DNA from: Defluviitaleaceae bacterium
GTDB taxonomy: Bacteria; Bacillota; Clostridia; Lachnospirales; WQUN01
Reading direction: 5' to 3'
Assembly: GCA_009781765.1 (NCBI GenBank)
Contig: WQVC01000002.1
Location: 19,958 to 83,957, forward strand
DNA length: 64,000 bases
The notes beneath the pieces were generated by a model. That model had not been told where the DNA came from. It ran no database searches and worked only from the letters and a program-made list of their open reading frames with translations. Positions 17,553 through 25,036 of the stretch are shown here, piece by piece; position 1 is the first letter of the stretch; every line of letters starts with the position of its first letter. A program made the translations under genes and the position numbers.

Positions 17553-18323
17553 ATGAAAAAATTTTTTGCACTTACTCTTGTCTTGATGCTTGCGGCTTTT
17601 GCGTTCACGGCTTGCGCTTGTGATGATGCTACTGAAAATGTCGTGATTAACGACCCCGTTATCGAAGATGACCCGGTTGTTGAAGAACCTCCGGTAATCG
17701 AAGATGACCCTGTTATTGAGGACGACCCGATTGTCGAAGACGACCCTGTTATTGAAGATGACCCGGCAGTCGAGGACGACCCCGTTATTGAAGATGACCC
17801 CGCTGTTGAGGACGACCCGGTGGTTGAAGAACCGCCCGCAGTCGAGGACGACCCGGTTGTTGAAGACGACCCCGTGGTCGAAGAGCCTCCTGCTCCCGCA
17901 GGTCCTCCTGCCGGTTACGATTTCGTGTGGAATCTCGGTGGTTTCGACTATCCCCATAACTGGGCACCCGGTTGGAACACCGACGGCAGAAGCGGTAACT
18001 CGTATCCTCTGCAAATGTCAACATTGGCGGCGGCAACTCATCTTGTAGTTGTGCTTTCGGAGGAAATCGACTCCGACATCGAACTCGTTCGCATGAGCGA
18101 CGGTAACGGTTGGAGTTGGACTCAGTCCCCCATCTGGACGCCCGACGACGGCTTGAGAATTGTTGTTGAATTGCCCAGAATGCGCGGTTGGGCTGATGTT
18201 GTCAGCTCCGGGCCGGCATATTTCGGTCTCGGCGGCGTTGGCGGTTACGAAAGCCATATCGCGGAAGCGTATTTGATTCTTGACCCGTCATACGGCGGCA
18301 CGGCTGCTCTTCGCCGCAGATAA
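17553..18323 (+). CDS. Lipoprotein with an acidic EDDP repeat linker and one beta-rich domain
   Basis: A 256-residue lipoprotein, lipobox FTAC with Cys21. Residues about 30-118 are almost pure hexapeptide repeats of the type V(I/V)EDDP and V(V/A)EEPP; the DNA is also repetitive (17660-17890), so the repeat number may vary between strains. The C-terminal domain (about 120-256) begins with YDFVWNLGGFDY and is rich in Trp, Gly and Tyr. It does not obviously match modules A or B. It ends in Arg-rich RR. Fifteen bases separate it from the previous stop, with GGAGAG before the ATG, so it belongs to the same operon. No enzyme motif is visible; a binding role at the cell surface is inferred. Confidence 0.7.
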   Translation: MKKFFALTLVLMLAAFAFTACACDDATENVVINDPVIEDDPVVEEPPVIEDDPVIEDDPIVEDDPVIEDDPAVEDDPVIEDDPAVEDDPVVEEPPAVEDDPVVEDDPVVEEPPAPAGPPAGYDFVWNLGGFDYPHNWAPGWNTDGRSGNSYPLQMSTLAAATHLVVVLSEEIDSDIELVRMSDGNGWSWTQSPIWTPDDGLRIVVELPRMRGWADVVSSGPAYFGLGGVGGYESHIAEAYLILDPSYGGTAALRRR

Positions 18324-18350
18324 TTTAAAATTCTGAAAGGATTTTTTACA

Positions 18351-19070
18351 ATGAAAAAACTTTTACTGCTTGCACTTATTTCGATTCTTGCCGCATTTGC
18401 GTTTACCGCGTGCGGTAACGAAGAACCCGTTACGCCCGAACCCCCCATAACAATCGAACCCGATGTTGCTCCTCCCGAGGATGACCCCGTTGTTAACGAC
18501 CCTCCGGTTGTCGAAGAGACCCCCGATGAAGAGGAAGAATATGACGGAATCGGTCTTCTTGTTGCACGCGGCGGCGGCCCCGACGGTGCTGTTACAGGCG
18601 CACTTATCGTGATTGGCGAAAGCCACGACGAATGGCCTTTTGCCACCGGAACGGAAGGCAATGTTCGCGCATTTGACCCCGAACCGGGCGCAACCTATCG
18701 CATAACCTACGGCGTAACAAACGAAGGCACCGGCGGTTGGCGCGTGCGTTGGACAACGAACGTAAATCTTTTCGGCGACAACACGGCAGGCGATTACGCG
18801 ATTGTAAACGACCATTCGCTTTCGCCGGAAGATGTTGCGACCGTTATTCCCGCACACTTCAACCAAGACGTATCCCCGACAGGTGCGTATACGTTGGTTG
18901 TTGAAATTACGCTCGACGGCGGTCAGGAATTTGACGGCTTAATCGGCAATATCGGTCTTACCGGTACAGGCGGAAGCCATGATTTCCGCGTTGATTCCGT
19001 AAGAATTGAGCGTCTTCAAGGCGGTCACGGCACTGATGTTGACGAGTTACTTCTTGACTGGACTCGGTAA
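18351..19070 (+). CDS. Lipoprotein carrying module B
   Basis: A 239-residue lipoprotein, lipobox FTAC with Cys21. A short Pro/Glu/Asp linker runs to about residue 63. Module B (about 65-225) follows and is closely similar to the C-terminal domain of the protein encoded at 14326-16035. Shared phrases are DEWPFA / DVWPFA, GGWRVRW / QGWRVRW, NLFGDNT.GDYA, HFNQDVSP.G.YTLVVEITLD, and FDGLIGNIGLTG. This conservation over about 160 residues marks a real domain with a fixed role that I cannot name. AAAGGA precedes the ATG. It is the last gene of the exported cluster; the 3' side is a multi-hairpin repeat. Confidence 0.75.
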   Translation: MKKLLLLALISILAAFAFTACGNEEPVTPEPPITIEPDVAPPEDDPVVNDPPVVEETPDEEEEYDGIGLLVARGGGPDGAVTGALIVIGESHDEWPFATGTEGNVRAFDPEPGATYRITYGVTNEGTGGWRVRWTTNVNLFGDNTAGDYAIVNDHSLSPEDVATVIPAHFNQDVSPTGAYTLVVEITLDGGQEFDGLIGNIGLTGTGGSHDFRVDSVRIERLQGGHGTDVDELLLDWTR

Positions 19071-19079
19071 TATGTAGTT

Positions 19080-19364
19080 TTTTGGGCATCGCCCCAAACC
19101 CTCTCGTGTGCTTCGTACGCTGACCGGGCGGCCGGGTCTGCCCCACGAACTTTTTGAAGGGTGGCGCGGGAAACATTCGCTTCGCTCATTGCGTCCTTTA
19201 AAAGTTCGATAAAAACAACAAAAAAATCGCGCATTCGCGCGATTTTTTATTGCAAAGAAAATTGTTCCGGCAACAAAAAATCGCGCGAATGCGCGATTTT
19301 TAAGAAAGTTTTTGTCAAACTTTTTCCAAAAAGTTTGCGGGGTTCGAGGGCGAAGTCCCCGCAA
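19080..19364. repeat. Multi-hairpin intergenic repeat (copy 3, two central hairpins)
   Basis: This lies between the convergent module-B lipoprotein and ftsZ genes. It has the long GC-rich left arm seen at 80-397 (shared AGGGTGGCGCGGGAAAC), then two copies of the central hairpin (about 19221-19250 and 19273-19302), and the right part AACTTTTTCCAAAAAGTTTG with GGGGTTCGAGGGCGAAGTCCCC. The doubled centre suggests either a tandem insertion or recombination between copies. It should terminate transcription from both sides. Confidence 0.7.
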
Positions 19365-19371
19365 ATCCCAA

Positions 19372-20559
19372 TTATCTGTCAGTGCGTTTTTTCCAATCAC
19401 GGAGAAAAGGCGGGGTCATATCTTCGTTTATTAAGCGGAAATTCGATTCGCGAATGGGTCTTAATTCTTCGCGTTCGTCCATGGCAACCTGAATATCGGG
19501 CGGTGCGTCGGAGTGCGAGTTGACGTGCGGCGAATGGGGCGAATGCTGTGTATAGGGGTCGGCGGCGGCGCGGGGTGGGGGAATTGTGTTTGCGGACAAT
19601 GCCGGCGTTTCGTCGAGACCGGTTGCAACAATTGTTACGCGCACCTCATCCTTGAGGGAATCGTCGATTGTCGCGCCGAACATTACAACCGCGTCGGGGT
19701 CGAGTGCGCCTCCGACAAAGTTTGCCGCCGACGAAATGTCGCGCAGTCCCATACTCTGGTCGCCGGTGAAGCTGATTATTACAGCCTTCGCGCCGCTTAT
19801 GGAGGTTTCTAAAAGCGGGCTGTTGATGGCCTCTCTGATTGCGGTTTCGATTTTATTTTTGCCGGACGCGCGGCCGATGCCCATGTGCGCAATGCCTTGG
19901 TCTTCCATGACGGTGCGAACGTCGGCAAAGTCGAGATTTACGAGACCGTCGTCCAAAATTACGCCGCTTATTCCGACAACACCCTGGTGCAAAACTTCAT
20001 CGGCACGACGAAATGCGTCAACCAAAGAAACATCGTCGCCGACGATGGAAAGCAGGCGTTCGTTCGGGATTATTACAAGGGTATCAACATTTTTTCGGAG
20101 CTCGCTGATGCCGGCAAGGGCGTTTCTCATTCGCGGGCCGCCCTCAAAGGTGAAGGGTTTTGTCACAACGCCAACAGTGAGAATGCCCATTTCGCGAGCG
20201 ATTGTTGCAATTACGGGAGCTGCGCCTGTTCCGGTGCCGCCGCCCATTCCGGCAGTAATGAACAACAAATCGGTGTTATCAATGGCTTTTGCAAGGATAT
20301 CGCGTGTTTCTTCGGCGGCACGACGGCCGATTTCCGGCTTGCCTCCCGCTCCTAACCCGCGCGTCGATTTCTCGCCGAGTTGTATTGTGAATGCAGCCTT
20401 CGATTTTGTCAACGCTTTGTGGTCTGTGTTTGCGGAGATAAATTCGATGTTTTGTACGCCGTCTTCAACCATGCGGTCAACAGCGTTATTTCCGCCTCCG
20501 CCGACACCGATTACCTTAATCCGTGCTTTTAAATCGAGCGTATTGTCAATATCTATCAA
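19372..20559 (-). CDS. ftsZ: Cell division GTPase FtsZ
   Basis: The tubulin homologue that forms the division ring. The 395 residues include GVGGGGNNAVDRMV, the GTP-binding loop GGGTGTGAAPVIA, and the synergy-loop region. The C-terminal peptide MTPPFLRDWKKR is a variant of the usual D-I-P-x-F-L-R motif that binds FtsA and SepF; the Asp-Ile is replaced by Thr-Pro. The start is TTG 20559 in the peptide MIDIDNTLDL, behind a G-rich stretch (GGGGGG) at 10 nt; no ATG is available nearby. It is not next to ftsA or other division genes here. Confidence 0.95.
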   Translation of the reverse strand: MIDIDNTLDLKARIKVIGVGGGGNNAVDRMVEDGVQNIEFISANTDHKALTKSKAAFTIQLGEKSTRGLGAGGKPEIGRRAAEETRDILAKAIDNTDLLFITAGMGGGTGTGAAPVIATIAREMGILTVGVVTKPFTFEGGPRMRNALAGISELRKNVDTLVIIPNERLLSIVGDDVSLVDAFRRADEVLHQGVVGISGVILDDGLVNLDFADVRTVMEDQGIAHMGIGRASGKNKIETAIREAINSPLLETSISGAKAVIISFTGDQSMGLRDISSAANFVGGALDPDAVVMFGATIDDSLKDEVRVTIVATGLDETPALSANTIPPPRAAADPYTQHSPHSPHVNSHSDAPPDIQVAMDEREELRPIRESNFRLINEDMTPPFLRDWKKRTDR

Positions 20560-20604
20560 TGTGGGAACCCCCCAACAGATTTTTTTATTCTTTTACCGAG
20601 TAGT

Positions 20605-20633
20605 ATAATACAGAAAAAAGAACAGCCTGTCTA
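20605..20633 (-). promoter_or_regulatory. Predicted ftsZ promoter
   Basis: On the minus strand, TAGACA (20628-20633) and TATTAT (20605-20610) are 17 bp apart, just upstream of ftsZ. TATACT overlaps the -10 and is an alternative. Confidence 0.4.
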
Positions 20634-20666
20634 TAGTTTAACATGGAAATAAACTTTCAACACTTT

Positions 20667-20696
20667 CTATTTGGTAGCTGAGCGGTTACCGAATAG
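20667..20696. repeat. Small hairpin of the GGTAGCTGAGCGGT family
   Basis: CTATTTGGTA (20667-20676) pairs with TACCGAATAG (20687-20696) around the loop GCTGAGCGGT. The same loop and flanking GGTA/TRCC occur at 52451-52470. It sits between ftsZ and pyk. Confidence 0.5.
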
Positions 20697-20731
20697 GTTT
20701 TCAAAAATTTTTTCCGCCGAGATAAATTTTG

Positions 20732-20740
20732 TGGTATACT
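20732..20740 (+). promoter_or_regulatory. Extended -10 promoter of pyk
   Basis: TGGTATACT fits the extended -10 TGnTATAMT. The RBS GGGGAGG and start codon follow 17-30 nt later. Confidence 0.5.
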
Positions 20741-20769
20741 GGAGAAAATGAACCATGGGGAGGCACAAA

Positions 20770-22527
20770 ATGCGTAAAACAAAAATTATTGCAACAATCG
20801 GTCCGGCAAGCTGTGAACTTGAAACAATAAAAAAAATGATTCTGGCGGGAATGAACGCCGCGCGTTTTAATTTTTCACACGGCGACTATGACTTTCACGG
20901 CAAACTTATGGACACCGTTATAGAGGCGCGTGAACAATTGAATCGCCCGATTCCGCTTATTTTGGATACGAAAGGTCCTGAAATTCGTACAAAAAAATTA
21001 AGCACAGACAGAGTCTTTTTGGAGCAGGGCAAAGAGTTTATTCTTACAACGGAAGATATTGTCGGCGACGAAAATCGCGTTGCCGTTACCTATGAAAATT
21101 TGCCGCGCGACTTGGCGGTCGGCAGCCGTGTTCTGATTGACGATGGCTTGCTTGAAATGCAGGTTACGGAAATCAGCGGCACGGAAATCAAGTGTGTGCT
21201 TATAAATTCGGGATTTTTGGGGCATCGCAAGGGCATAAACGTACCCGATGTTTACGTAGACCTGCCCTCCCTTACCGAAAAGGACGTCGAGGACATAAAA
21301 TTCGGCATAGAGCGCGGCGTTGACTGGATTGCCGCGTCGTTTGTGCGTACCGCTGAGGACGTTTTAAATATTCGCAAAATTTTGAACGCGAACGGCGGAA
21401 AAAAGATACAAATTATCGCGAAAATCGAATCTCGCGACGGCGTGAATAATATCGGAAGCATCCTCGAAGTGGTTGACGCCGTAATGGTCGCGCGCGGAGA
21501 TTTGGGCGTTGAAATTTCGCCGGAGGAAGTCCCGATAGTACAAAAAGACTTGATTACCAGATGCATTGCGGTGGGCAAGCCCGTCATAACCGCAACGCAC
21601 ATGCTTGAATCCATGATTTCAAACCCGCGTCCCACCCGCGCCGAAGCAAGCGACGTTGCAAACGCAATTTTCGACGGCTCGGACGTTGTGATGCTTTCCG
21701 GCGAAACGGCGGGCGGGAAATATCCGGTCGAGTCCGTTCGAATGATGGACAGAATCGCGCGCAAAACCGAGGCGAGCATTGATTACGACTCAACAATCGC
21801 CCTGCATTATCAAAATTTGAACAAAAATATCACCCACGCAATAAGCGGTGCGGCTGTTGCAACCGCGCTTGAAATGGGGGCGTCGTGTATTGTGCCGGTT
21901 ACGGATTCTGGATTTGCGGCACGAATGGTTTCGCGCGCGCGTCCGAGTTGCCCGATTCTTGCGGCAACTTCCGACCCCGTGGTTTATCGCCAATTAAACC
22001 TGTCGTGGGGTTGCGTTCCGATGCTTTCAAAAAGGCCTTTCGACGGCGACAGCGAGGTTTTTGAAATCGCCGAAGAACTCGCCATCGAAACCGGAATTGT
22101 CAAAAGCGGCGAAGTTATGGTAACAATTGCGGGCGTTCCTGTCGGAAAAGCCGGTGCGACAAATACAATTCGTGTAGGTACGATCGGCGACGTAATTTTT
22201 ACCGGAATAGGCAATAATTGCGGAATCGTACGCGGAACGGCGCGTGTTATCAGTGAAGGGTATTCCGTGGAAGCGGACGCATTTGAAAAAGGCGACATCC
22301 TGATATGTATAAGCACCGATGACTCTATGCTCGAATGCATAAAACTTGCAGGGGCAATTGTAGTCGGCTCGTGGGAGAAACTCGATTTTTCACACGCCGA
22401 AACCGTTGCGAAAGCACTGAGCATTCCTCTTTTACGCGCCGGCGTGAAGGTAACGGATTTCGTGAAAACCGGCGGTCCTGTAACCGTTGATACAAACGAG
22501 GGTCTGCTTTTGAACGGTCACAGATAA
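20770..22527 (+). CDS. pyk: Pyruvate kinase with C-terminal PEP-utiliser-like domain
   Basis: Converts PEP and ADP to pyruvate and ATP, the last step of glycolysis. The 585 residues are longer than the E. coli type and match the Bacillus/Clostridia type with an extra C-terminal sequence. Core motifs: KIIATIGPAS, NFSHGDYDFH, LDTKGPEIRT, the MVARGDLGVE metal site, and ATHMLESMISNPRPTRAE. The added domain (about 490-585) resembles the phosphohistidine domain of PEP-using enzymes and keeps an SHAETVAKALSIPLL stretch. Its role in pyruvate kinase is mainly allosteric or structural. ATG 20770 follows GGGGAGG at 7 nt; an in-frame ATG at 20755 lies upstream of this site and is rejected. The enzyme may work with the pgk-eno operon at 25-30 kb, although it is a separate unit. 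Confidence 0.95.
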   Translation: MRKTKIIATIGPASCELETIKKMILAGMNAARFNFSHGDYDFHGKLMDTVIEAREQLNRPIPLILDTKGPEIRTKKLSTDRVFLEQGKEFILTTEDIVGDENRVAVTYENLPRDLAVGSRVLIDDGLLEMQVTEISGTEIKCVLINSGFLGHRKGINVPDVYVDLPSLTEKDVEDIKFGIERGVDWIAASFVRTAEDVLNIRKILNANGGKKIQIIAKIESRDGVNNIGSILEVVDAVMVARGDLGVEISPEEVPIVQKDLITRCIAVGKPVITATHMLESMISNPRPTRAEASDVANAIFDGSDVVMLSGETAGGKYPVESVRMMDRIARKTEASIDYDSTIALHYQNLNKNITHAISGAAVATALEMGASCIVPVTDSGFAARMVSRARPSCPILAATSDPVVYRQLNLSWGCVPMLSKRPFDGDSEVFEIAEELAIETGIVKSGEVMVTIAGVPVGKAGATNTIRVGTIGDVIFTGIGNNCGIVRGTARVISEGYSVEADAFEKGDILICISTDDSMLECIKLAGAIVVGSWEKLDFSHAETVAKALSIPLLRAGVKVTDFVKTGGPVTVDTNEGLLLNGHR

Positions 22528-22570
22528 AACAAAACGCTCCCGTCTTTCCGGTTAAAAATTTGAACAATCG

Positions 22571-22609
22571 GGGCGTGTTCGTGCTAACCGACAATGCTCG
22601 AACACGCCC
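22571..22609. terminator. Inverted repeat after pyk
   Basis: GGGCGTGTTCG and CGAACACGCCC form a perfect 11-bp stem with a 17-nt loop. It has no T tract and lies ahead of the stronger terminator at 22615-22662; it may be a regulatory or RNA-stabilising structure. Confidence 0.4.
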
Positions 22610-22614
22610 TAAAT

Positions 22615-22662
22615 AAAACAGAGTCGCAGCGTAGCAATAACCTACGCTGCGACTCTGTTTTT
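22615..22662. terminator. Strong bidirectional terminator between pyk and the ECF gene
   Basis: A perfect stem of about 20 bp (AAAACAGAGTCGCAGCGTAG and its complement) with a 7-nt loop and A/T tracts on both sides. It separates the convergent pyk and ECF S-component genes. Confidence 0.85.
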
Positions 22663-22705
22663 GTATATGTGCGAGTGCTCGGGGGCAGAATAAGTTATCG
22701 TGTTC

Positions 22706-23290
22706 CTAAATTTGTCGTTTGTCTAATTTGCTCAAAATCGTCGCAAGCGGAGCAATTAACGCTCCGGCGGCAAAATTGCTTGCGGCGTGGAGAATATCAA
22801 CCGGCAAGCCCAAGATAATCCACGTAATCATCCCATCGAAGTTCAGTCCGAAAAAAAGCGCGTGTACGGGCGCGAAAAGCGTTCCGAACGCAAGCCCGTG
22901 CAACGCGCATAATGACATGTACAAAATGGCTTTTTTTGCGGGCGGAAACCGCACTGCTGACCGCGTTTTCGGGTCTGCCTTTACAACGCCGGTATTCGTA
23001 TCGGTTGTGTGTCGGCACAACATAAACAAGCCCCACAAGGGCAACCATACATATAAATTCGGCAACCACCACACCGAAAAACCCCAGTAAACGCCGTCGA
23101 GAAGTATGAAAACGTACAGCGGAATAAGCGCGCGTTTACGATATGTAAGCGTGATTACGGCTAAAAAAATCCCCACAAGATGCATCCCGGGCGGCAAAAT
23201 TTGCGCAAAAAATTTCGCCGCAAATAAAATCGCGCCGAGCATTGCGAAAACAGTTAAATCCCGTACGGGAAGTCCGCGCTTCTCACGCAT
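22706..23290 (-). CDS. ECF transporter S component (substrate-binding membrane subunit)
   Basis: A 194-residue integral membrane protein with about six hydrophobic helices. It has the layout of energy-coupling-factor S components: LTVFAMLGAILFAAKF at the N-terminus, PPGMHLVGIFLAVITLTYRKRALIPLY, then Trp-rich WGFSVWWLPNLYVW, and a final NFAAGALIAP. S components bind a vitamin or metal and use a shared EcfA-EcfT module, which is not in this window. The ligand is not clear. A DUF4430-like lipoprotein gene lies just upstream on the same strand. The start codon ATG 23290 is one base from the end of a MITE-like inverted repeat (23292-23433) and has no ribosome binding site, so the insertion may have separated it from its original translation signal. 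Confidence 0.75.
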   Translation of the reverse strand: MREKRGLPVRDLTVFAMLGAILFAAKFFAQILPPGMHLVGIFLAVITLTYRKRALIPLYVFILLDGVYWGFSVWWLPNLYVWLPLWGLFMLCRHTTDTNTGVVKADPKTRSAVRFPPAKKAILYMSLCALHGLAFGTLFAPVHALFFGLNFDGMITWIILGLPVDILHAASNFAAGALIAPLATILSKLDKRQI

Positions 23291-23291
23291 A

Positions 23292-23433
23292 TACAGTGAA
23301 CGCGCTTCTATGAAGCGAACAGGGGCTGTGCCGCGTAAGCGGTTCGCTCAATGTGTTTTTCTGCGAAAAACACCGGTCACTCACCGCGCGGAACTTACGC
23401 CCCCTGTTCGCCTTCAATGATGCGTTCACTGTA
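23292..23433. mobile_element. MITE-like inverted-repeat element, TACAGTGAACGC ends
   Basis: A 142-bp element with TACAGTGAACGC at one end and the complementary GCGTTCACTGTA at the other. The arms continue with GAAG.GCGAACAGGGG on both sides, so about 35 bp can pair. The centre has a GTGTTTTT-CTGCG-AAAAACAC hairpin, between the strings AAGCGGTTCGCTCA and CCGGTCACTCACC. Closely similar strings occur inside the element at 63748-64000. It encodes nothing and falls between the DUF4430-like gene and the S component. Ends in TA fit elements mobilised by an IS630/Tc1-mariner type transposase, which is not seen here. Confidence 0.65.
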
Positions 23434-23436
23434 AGT

Positions 23437-23832
23437 CTACTCCGTAAGCACGAACGCATATGTTTCGCTGTGTATTGCCGGAGTTTGGTCAACCCCCGTC
23501 ATTGACATTTCGTCGCCGATGTAAAATCCCCACCATGCGTTGCCGGTTGCCGTTATGCCGTTCACCGTTGTTACAAAAAGCCCGAACGCACCGACTTCTC
23601 CCGCAATTAAATCCAATGTGAGAAGTGCCGCGCCGACAGTTTCTTCGTTGGTGGCAACACTCCAAACGGAAATTTCGCCCCGGTTATCCGCAATCAATTG
23701 AAAAACCGTTTCGCCCTCTCCGATTTCGATGATGCTTTCGGCGGGAAAATCGGCAATGTCGGGGGCTTGCGTCGTGCATCCCGCAAATGTCGCAATCGTT
23801 GCAACCGCCAAAATCAGAAAAATTGTTCGCAT
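23437..23832 (-). CDS. DUF4430-like (transcobalamin-like) lipoprotein
   Basis: A 131-residue lipoprotein. The signal peptide ends TFAGC (Cys19). The mature part has the pattern of the DUF4430 domain, the fold found at the C-terminus of transcobalamin: TVGAALLTL, then an AWWGFYIGDEMSMTGVDQT phrase and a closing ETYAFVLTE. ATG 23832 follows AAAGGAG, and the alternative start eight codons upstream is unnecessary. In other Firmicutes such proteins are found beside ECF transporter S components, as here, and may pass a cofactor or vitamin to them. Substrate identity is inference. The gene is divergent from the flavoprotein at 23883. Confidence 0.7.
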   Translation of the reverse strand: MRTIFLILAVATIATFAGCTTQAPDIADFPAESIIEIGEGETVFQLIADNRGEISVWSVATNEETVGAALLTLDLIAGEVGAFGLFVTTVNGITATGNAWWGFYIGDEMSMTGVDQTPAIHSETYAFVLTE

Positions 23833-23882
23833 TGTCAAAACTCCTTTCTCGCGCATAATAACACAAGAGGAGGGATTATGAT

Positions 23883-24773
23883 ATGTACGACGTTTTAATC
23901 ATCGGCGGCGGACCCGCCGGCGCAACGGCGGCTTTTTACACCGCCCGAGCGGGGCTTAAAGTGATGCTTGTGTACAAAAATTTCGGCGCGCTTGAAACGG
24001 CGGAGCGCGTTGAAAATTTTTACGGTTTTTCAAAAATCAGCGGAAAATCGCTGGTTGAAAAAGGCTTGCGACAGGCGCGAAAATTCGGTACGAAAACTCT
24101 TCGCGGCGAAATTTCCGGACTTCGCAAAGAAGGCGATATTTTTATCGCACGAACTATCGACGCCACCATCGAAGCTCGCGCTGTTCTTCTCGCAACCGGA
24201 GCGAGTCGCAACGCGCCGCGAATCACCGGACTAAACGATTTTGAAGGGCGCGGAGTAAGTTGGTGCGCGATTTGCGACGGTTTTTTTTATCGCGGAAAAC
24301 ACGTTGCCGTACTTGGCGACGGCGCGTATGCGCTGCATGAAGTCGCGGATTTATTACCGATTGTTGCGTCCGTAACGGTTTTGACAAACGGGAACGAGCC
24401 GTCGGTAAGTTTTCCCGCTAAAGTTCGTACGGAAAAAATTGCGGAAATTGTCGGGACATTTAACAGCACCGACGAAAGCGCAAGCATTTTGCCGGCTCGA
24501 AAAATTCTGTCCGGCGCGACATTCGAAACCGGCGAAACAATTCCCCTGTCAGGGCTGTTTATAGCCGAAGGCACGGCCGGCGCGGCAGAATTTGCAAAAA
24601 AAATCGGGCTTTCGAGCGGTTCGTCCGGCGAAATCAAAACTGACGACGAGATGTGTACATCCGTTGCCGGCATTTGGGCGGCCGGCGACTGCACGGGCGG
24701 CACAGCCCAGATAATAAAAGCCGCAAACGACGGCGCAACAGCCGGTTTAAGTATCGTGAAATTTTTTCGATGA
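23883..24773 (+). CDS. Thioredoxin-reductase-like flavoprotein
   Basis: A 296-residue FAD-dependent disulfide oxidoreductase. FAD binding is by VLIIGGGPAGATAAFYTARAG at the N-terminus and by GIWAAGDCTGG near the C-terminus. The redox pair is in SWCAICDGFF, the usual CAxC of thioredoxin reductases. The second nucleotide site has a GDGAYA in place of GGGxxA, and the HRRxxxR motif that binds the NADPH phosphate is replaced by VTVLTNGNEPS. The reductant may therefore be NADH or reduced ferredoxin rather than NADPH; both are known for related clostridial enzymes. No thioredoxin gene is adjacent. The start is ATG 23883 behind GAGGAGGG. Confidence 0.8.
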   Translation: MYDVLIIGGGPAGATAAFYTARAGLKVMLVYKNFGALETAERVENFYGFSKISGKSLVEKGLRQARKFGTKTLRGEISGLRKEGDIFIARTIDATIEARAVLLATGASRNAPRITGLNDFEGRGVSWCAICDGFFYRGKHVAVLGDGAYALHEVADLLPIVASVTVLTNGNEPSVSFPAKVRTEKIAEIVGTFNSTDESASILPARKILSGATFETGETIPLSGLFIAEGTAGAAEFAKKIGLSSGSSGEIKTDDEMCTSVAGIWAAGDCTGGTAQIIKAANDGATAGLSIVKFFR

Positions 24774-24779
24774 TTAAAT

Positions 24780-24925
24780 TTGGGGACTCCGTCCCCAAGC
24801 CCCTGCAAGGGGTCGCAGACCCCTTAACCCCCTTTAAAAATCGCGCTTCGCGCGATTTTTTTGATAATTTTTGCCCCGCTTTTTTTTAAAAGCGGGTGGG
24901 GGGGGGGCGGGGGCGAAGCCCCCGA
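24780..24925. repeat. Multi-hairpin intergenic repeat (copy 4)
   Basis: Components in order: GGGGACTCCGTCCCC, a CCCCTGCAAGGGG hairpin, the central ATCGCGCTTCGCGCGAT hairpin with A/T flanks (24835-24862), CCCCGCTTTTTTTTAAAAGCGGG, and GGGGGCGAAGCCCCC. A run of ten G residues lies at 24898-24907. It is the terminator of the flavoprotein gene. Confidence 0.7.
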
Positions 24926-24968
24926 TAGGATGAGAATCAGATTGACGTGCGATTTCAAACTTTACATA

Positions 24969-24997
24969 TTGATAACCGCGCCGCTAAATGCTAGAAT
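24969..24997 (+). promoter_or_regulatory. Promoter of the pgk glycolytic operon
   Basis: TTGATA (24969-24974), a 17-bp spacer, and TAGAAT (24992-24997) preceded by TG make an extended -10 promoter with a good -35. The predicted start is near 25004. That would leave ATG 25007 without a leader, so GTG 25037 with its own ribosome binding site is taken as the pgk start. Confidence 0.7.
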
Positions 24998-25036
24998 TGT
25001 TCTGTTATGGAAAAAATTTCGAGAGGATGGGTTTCA

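Noticed and set aside
17490..18014. Minus-strand frame rich in FNNRVV repeats
   Set aside because: It is the antisense image of the EDDP linker repeats at 17640-17890.
20673..20692. tRNA fragment or attachment site at GGTAGCTGAGCGGTT
   Set aside because: It resembles a tRNA D arm, but no acceptor, anticodon or T arm is nearby and it sits in a self-contained hairpin.
22490..22600. Loss of the catalytic His in the extra pyruvate kinase domain
   Set aside because: On closer reading the SHAETVAKALSIPLL stretch retains the Ser-His-Ala motif, so there is nothing unusual.
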